Source: JBDSLU01 sp963844435 | GTDB lineage: Bacteria > Acidobacteriota > Vicinamibacteria > Vicinamibacterales > Vicinamibacteraceae | Direction: 5' to 3' | Assembly: GCA_963844435.1 (NCBI GenBank) | Contig: CAWJOG010000001.1 | Location: 310,001 to 374,000, forward strand | Length of the DNA stretch: 64,000 bases | Shown: positions 60,280-64,000 of the stretch, in pieces | Position numbering within the stretch: the stretch's first letter is position 1 | Layout of the letters: each line of letters starts with the position of its first letter | The notes under the pieces: generated by a model | Told to the model about the DNA's origin: nothing | The model's database searches: none | Seen by the model: the letters and a program-made list of their open reading frames with translations, nothing else | Program-made: the position numbers and the translations under genes

Positions 60280-60808
60280 ATGACCAACAGAACGCTGGCA
60301 GGATTCTCTTTGATCGCGAACACGCGATGGACCCGAGTGACCATGACGGCCGTGCTCGTCGCGGCGGTGCTCACGACAAGCATCGGCTGCGGACAGTATG
60401 GGAGTCCAACGGCACCAGACCTTCCTCACTCGGCCCCATCGAGCCCGCCCAGCCCGCCGAGCCCCTCGGCCCGACGGCCCCGTGCCGGCGACGGCCACTG
60501 TGCCGGCCGCGAACCACGGCGAGGTCGGTGTCTACCAATCGGAGGTCACGATGTCGCGCAGCGGAACGGCCAGGGTGACGTTGAGCTGGTCGAACGCAGA
60601 CTTCAGCCTTCAGCTGTATGTGACCGGTGGCGCGTGTGCCGACGTCACAAGTCTCGTGACGGGAGGATGTAGTGTCGTGGGCAGCACGCGTCCGGGTATC
60701 CCGGGCGTGGTCACAAGCCCTGTGACCGGCGGTGACGTGAACACGATCTGGGTGCTCAACCCCGATCCCTATCCGCAGAATTTCAGGGTCGACGTCTACA
60801 TCGAGTAG
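60280..60808 (+). CDS. Small lipoprotein, unknown function (frameshifted)
   Basis: The ATG at 60280 after GGGGAG starts MTNRTLAGFSLIANTRWTRV with a lipobox in LTTSIGCG; a second ATG (MTAVLVAAVL) could be the true start. A Ser/Pro-rich spacer leads to a shift near 60470, after which VGVYQSEVTMSRSGTARVTL and SWSNADFSLQLYVTGGACAD form a compact beta domain ending NFRVDVYIE. Two Cys residues near the C-terminus (GACADV, GGCSVVG) could pair. Total is about 175 residues. It is divergent from the receptor at 60078. Confidence 0.65.
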
Positions 60809-61060
60809 CCGCGGTGGCGCCAGTTGGAACCGCCGCCCTGGAAGTCCGGGCGCGTCGACACCACGACGAGATTGGCGGACGCGTCGAGCGACATCGCCAT
60901 CGTCAGGTTGACCGCATTGCCGTCGAAGTCCATGGACGTGCCGACGTGCAGCGTGCCTCTAATCCCACTTCGTCGTCGAGGGGCCAGCCTGGAAATTGAC
61001 GGGGTTCGTGAACCAGACTTTCATCAGCTGGAACCTCATGAAGTCTTGTTGAACAACTCG
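60796..61060 (-). pseudogene. Fragment of an unknown beta-rich protein
   Basis: On the minus strand, MRFQLMKVWFTNPVNFQAGP, then STTKWD, shifts near 60962 into RGTLHVGTSMDFDGNAVNLT, MAMSLDASANLVVVSTRPDF and QGGGSNWRHRGYSM, with a stop at 60796. The wording and codon use look coding on both sides of the shift. No family was recognised. It overlaps the end of the lipoprotein gene by a few bases. Either a short real gene or a remnant. Confidence 0.4.
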
Positions 61061-61110
61061 GGGAACTGCAGGACGTGTGCTGATGCGTCGGGAGATAATC
61101 GTACTGGCGT

Positions 61111-61787
61111 ATGGATCCGCTTCACCGGCAGGCGATTGTTCAAGGCCTGGTCGGAACCCTCCTCCTGATCGTCCTCATCTTCTGGCCGGCCGGCACGTTC
61201 GACTACTGGCAAGGCTGGCTCTTCCTGGGGATCTTTACCGCGTCGACCGTTGGCTTCTCCATGTACCTGGCGATCTATGACAGACCGCTCCTCGAGCGTC
61301 GGATGAAGGCCGGGCCGCAACATGAGCGGGAGTGGTCCCAGAAGATAATCATGTCGCTGGTCTTCCTCGCGTTTCTTGCGTTGATCGTCGTGCCTGCGCT
61401 CGATTACCGCTACAGGTGGTCGCCGGTTGCGCCAGCGCTGTCGATACTTGGCGATGTGGTGATCCTGCTGTCCTTCCTCTTCATCTTCTCGGTGATTCGA
61501 GTCAACAGTTTCGCCGCGTCCAACATTCGCGTCGAGAAGGATCAGCGCGTGATCGACACTGGCCCGTACGCGCACGTGCGTCATCCGATGTACACCGGCG
61601 CCATCTGGCTGTTCGTTGGAATGCCGCTCGCGCTCGGTTCGTGGTGGCCGCTCGCCCTCATCGTGCCTGTCGTGCCGGTGCTGTTGTGGCGGCTTCTCGA
61701 CGAGGAGAGAGTGCTGCAGAGGGATTTACCCGGTACACGGAGGACATGCGCCGGGTACGCCCTCGGCTGGTTCCGTTCGTGTGGTAG
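61111..61787 (+). CDS. Isoprenylcysteine carboxyl methyltransferase (ICMT)-like membrane protein (frameshift near end)
   Basis: The 225-residue protein has about five membrane helices and the methyltransferase signature of the ICMT/phospholipid methyltransferase family: GPYAHVRHPMYTGAIWLFVG, then LDEERVLQRDLPGYTEDMRR. A one-base shift near 61728 moves the end into the frame ...VRPRLVPFVW, stop at 61787. SAM-dependent methylation of a membrane substrate is expected; the bacterial substrates are not known. The ATG at 61111 follows a weak ribosome site. Confidence 0.85.
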
Positions 61788-61910
61788 AGGCGACTCGTGG
61801 TGACCCTGTTTGCAGCGGATGCCGGCTCGAGCAGGAGCTGCACGAAGCGCGCATCACCGTCTGGTATCGTTCGCTTGGAACGTCCTTACCCACCACAGGA
61901 GGCGAGAGGT

Positions 61911-62981
61911 ATGTCATTCACGAGACGCCAGTTCGGACGGGTAGCCCTGGCGGGCGCCCCCGCCATCGGCGCCTTGCTGCGAGGCAACCTCGCCGCGGCG
62001 GCAGTCGGGCAGGCTCCACCGAAGATGTCGCAATGGGCCGGCGTGCGGGTCGGGCTCAACGTGCCGTACAGCCTCGGCACGGGCAACAACATCGCGGCCG
62101 AGGATCTGCTGAAACGAGTGGTGGACGTCGGCGTCGGCTCCCTCGAGCTGCGCGCGCAGCCGGTCGAGCACTTCCTCGGATCGCCAACGGTCCGCGCGGC
62201 GGCAGAGGCCGCGAAGGCGCGGGAGGCGGCACGCGGGACCGCCGCGGCCGCGGCCGCGCCCACGCCGCAGCAGATGGCCCAGGGCGGCCAGGGCGGCGGC
62301 AAGGCGACCCCCACGCCCGAGCAGATCGAGGCCGCGCGCAAGCAGAAGGCCGAGATACGGTCGTGGCGCCTGTCGGCCCCGTCCGGCAAGTTGAAGGAGC
62401 TGCGGCAGCTGTACGAACACGCCGGCGTGGCGATCGACATCCTGAAGGTCGACGACCTGTATGCGATCTCCGACGAGGAAGTGGATTACTTCTTCCAGAT
62501 GGCGCGTGACCTCGGCGCGCGGGCGGTCTCGTCGGAGCTGCCCGAGACGCGCAGCGACACGCGGCGCATCGGCGCGTTCGCCGACAAGCACAAGGTCTTC
62601 ATGGCCTACCACCATCACGCCCAGGCTGGCGCGGCGGTGTACGAGGAGGTCTTCACCGAAGCCCCCTACAACGGCGGTAACATCGACATCGGCCACTGGA
62701 CGGCCACCCAGAACGCTTCACCGCTGCCCTTCATCGCGAAGCACCACGATCGCATTCCCCACATCCACGTGAAGGACCGGCGGCTCGGGACCAACGGGGG
62801 CGAGAACACCCCCTTCGGCCAGGGCGACACTGCGATTCGCCAGATCCTTCAGGCCATCCGCGACAACAAGTGGAACATCCGCCCGATCATCGAGTTCGAG
62901 TATCGGGTCCCCGATGGGTCCGATCGCGTGACCGAGATCAAGAAGTGCCTGGCCTACTGCCGCGATTCGCTGCTCGCCTGA
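61911..62981 (+). CDS. Sugar phosphate isomerase/epimerase-like TIM-barrel protein, Tat-exported
   Basis: The ATG at 61911 after AGGAGGCGAG gives MSFTRRQFGRVALAGAPAIG, a twin-arginine signal (TRRQF). The 356-residue product is a xylose-isomerase-like TIM barrel: ISDEEVDYFFQMARDLGARA, AYHHHAQAGAAVYEEVF, GGNIDIGHWTATQNA and IPHIHVKDRR carry the metal-binding His/Glu/Asp pattern, and FEYRVPDGSDRV ends it. An Ala/Gln/Gly-rich insert (about residues 95-140) is an unusual low-complexity linker. The substrate is probably a sugar or inositol derivative, by family inference only. Confidence 0.87.
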   Translation: MSFTRRQFGRVALAGAPAIGALLRGNLAAAAVGQAPPKMSQWAGVRVGLNVPYSLGTGNNIAAEDLLKRVVDVGVGSLELRAQPVEHFLGSPTVRAAAEAAKAREAARGTAAAAAAPTPQQMAQGGQGGGKATPTPEQIEAARKQKAEIRSWRLSAPSGKLKELRQLYEHAGVAIDILKVDDLYAISDEEVDYFFQMARDLGARAVSSELPETRSDTRRIGAFADKHKVFMAYHHHAQAGAAVYEEVFTEAPYNGGNIDIGHWTATQNASPLPFIAKHHDRIPHIHVKDRRLGTNGGENTPFGQGDTAIRQILQAIRDNKWNIRPIIEFEYRVPDGSDRVTEIKKCLAYCRDSLLA

Positions 62982-63026
62982 TCCGCTCATCGGCGAGTTG
63001 GCCAGCTTCGGGTGTGACGCGCAACA

Positions 63027-63410
63027 TCAGACATCCTTGGGCGCGAGTACCTGCGTTATCCACACGACATTGCCGTCCGGATCAGCCAGGAGAAAATCCC
63101 GGTGTCCCCACGGCCGCTCCTTGATGGATTCCAGGATACGCACACCCCGCCGTCTCGCGTTCTCGAAGATCTCCTCAAATCCCTCATCCACCCAGAACTG
63201 AGCCTGCACCGGAGGCTTGATGCCGTGCTGTGCCTCCGCAGCCCGCACCAGATGGATGGAAACGGTGTCGCGATAGAGCACGGCATAGTTCGGCCCGTGA
63301 AGGCCCTCGTGGACGAGAGTCGCCGTGCAGCCGCAGACGTCCGCGTACCACTTGATTGACGCGGCGACATCATTCACTGGGTAGAGGGGATTCGATCTGA
63401 TCCAAGTCAT
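63027..63410 (-). CDS. VOC (glyoxalase/bleomycin-resistance) family protein
   Basis: The 127-residue protein has the paired beta-alpha-beta-beta-beta layout of the VOC superfamily: NPLYPVNDVAASIKWYADVC at the start, LYRDTVSIHLVRA in the middle, and ADPDGNVVWITQ at the end. Typical metal ligands (His/Glu) are partly present: IHLV His but no clear C-terminal Glu. Members are dioxygenases, isomerases or resistance proteins; no function can be named. It is monocistronic. Confidence 0.87.
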   Translation of the reverse strand: MTWIRSNPLYPVNDVAASIKWYADVCGCTATLVHEGLHGPNYAVLYRDTVSIHLVRAAEAQHGIKPPVQAQFWVDEGFEEIFENARRRGVRILESIKERPWGHRDFLLADPDGNVVWITQVLAPKDV

Positions 63411-63564
63411 GACGGGTCCACAGTCTGGCTGACCATCAGTGGCGAAGGTCGCTGGCCCGCGCCGGGCGGCCCGAGAGGATTGGGTTCTGCGACGGCGTCA
63501 GAGCCGCCCAGGTGATACCGTTGTCAATCCATTTTCGACCCCCAGCCACCCTTCGCATTGAATC

Positions 63565-63578
63565 GATGTCGCGACATC
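63565..63578. promoter_or_regulatory. Perfect 14-bp palindrome between VOC and lipoprotein genes
   Basis: GATGTCGCGACATC reads the same on both strands, 155 bases upstream of the VOC start and 45 before the lipoprotein ATG. It is a possible operator. No regulator gene is adjacent in the window. Confidence 0.35.
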
Positions 63579-63622
63579 TTCCCGACCATGCATGAGCGGT
63601 CGCTGCAGAACGGACGGAGATC

Positions 63623-64000
63623 ATGCCAGCACCGAAAACTCGCCGCGTCGCCGGGGTGCTTGCGACACTCGGCTGCGTAGTTCTTTCAGGGTGTCAACAG
63701 GCGCCCACCGCTCCCGCAAGAGACCCAGGACCCATGAACAGACAACGACCCATATTGGGGGCCAGGTAACCGATGCGCTCTTGCGGGGACTGTCGGAAGC
63801 ACTCGTGGAAGTCCTGGATGGACCTGACGCCGGCAAGCGGTTCGTTGCTGACGCCGACGGCAGGTTCGCAGCCACCAGCACGGCTCGCGCCTACAGCTCT
63901 GTCACCCTCCGAGCCAGCAAAGACGGGTACCAGTCGACAACGGTGGCAACCACCTGGGTACCGCTTAACACCGCTGCAGCACATGTGCTCGTGCGAATGC
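63623..64000 (+). CDS. Lipoprotein with carboxypeptidase regulatory-like domain (3' truncated, frameshifted)
   Basis: The ATG at 63623 after GGACGGAG gives MPAPKTRRVAGVLATLGCVV with lipobox LSGC and QQAPTAPARDPGP. A shift near 63745 moves to the frame THIGGQVTDALLRGLSEALV, then DADGRFAATSTARAYSSVTL and KDGYQSTTVATTWVP. This is the carboxypeptidase regulatory-like fold that also fronts Oar receptors. The frame is open to the window end. It likely continues as a surface lipoprotein. Confidence 0.65.

Noticed and set aside
1..64000. CRISPR array, rRNA or tRNA genes, integrase or transposase
   Set aside because: No regularly spaced repeats, no cloverleaf or rRNA-like conserved stretches, and no DDE or tyrosine-recombinase motifs were found by eye. 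Small RNA genes could be missed without a covariance search.

Overview
The window is about 64 kb of high-GC bacterial chromosome. Its gene families point to a soil-type Acidobacteriota, probably Vicinamibacteria. These include three large Oar-like/TonB-dependent receptors, membrane-anchored winged-helix regulators with propeller or TPR sensor domains, Ser/Thr kinases of the same build, an ADOP-type ABC permease, a PQQ dehydrogenase with cytochrome c, prolidase-type amidohydrolases and many small lipoproteins. The assignment is inferred from gene content only. No rRNA, tRNA, CRISPR array or intact insertion sequence was seen.

Layout. (1) 1-8.7 kb: a coupled HpcH/HpaI aldolase, cytochrome c and PQQ dehydrogenase operon; a broken TIMP-like secreted protein; a histidine phosphatase remnant; a nitrilase; a beta-lactamase-fold protein that has lost its catalytic serine; and an outer-membrane transporter-like barrel. 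(2) 8.7-19.5 kb: gene fragments, a TonB receptor, a winged-helix/propeller membrane regulator, a lipoprotein, a TPR Ser/Thr kinase and a GH15-like protein. (3) 19.8-24.3 kb: a lone receiver domain overlapping a multi-PAS/GAF histidine kinase, then an acyl-CoA ligase. (4) 24.3-31.1 kb: a patchwork with an HxlR regulator and divergent MBL-fold hydrolase sharing a perfect inverted repeat, a SulP anion transporter, an amidohydrolase, and at least five truncated gene ends. (5) 31.1-38.3 kb: an AtoE-type transporter, an N-acyl-D-amino-acid deacylase-like protein, a DinB-like protein, a cyclophilin, an esterase, a lipoprotein and a PD40 protein. (6) 38.6-51.4 kb: a winged-helix/TPR regulator running into a TonB receptor, an esterase, a flavin amine oxidase, an iron-permease-like protein, an ADOP permease, a small conserved protein and a sulfatase. 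(7) 51.6-64 kb: an ECF sigma factor overlapping a membrane Ser/Thr kinase, convergent with a di-heme cytochrome and TonB receptor pair, then lipoproteins, an ICMT-like methyltransferase, a sugar isomerase-like protein and a VOC protein.

How the parts work together. The recurring theme is envelope sensing and uptake. Each of the three TonB/Oar receptors lies beside a membrane regulator: winged-helix/PD40, winged-helix/TPR, or ECF sigma plus kinase. Periplasmic oxidation (PQQ dehydrogenase, cytochromes, di-heme enzyme) and secreted hydrolysis (sulfatase, esterases, amidohydrolases) fit a scavenger that imports and processes complex organic matter.

Caution. More than a dozen genes are interrupted by one-base frameshifts although both sides remain clearly conserved. 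The density, above all in the receptor at 40.5-43.8 kb, suggests indel errors in the assembly for many of them, but real decay cannot be excluded. Such genes are given here as one locus with the shift positions stated.
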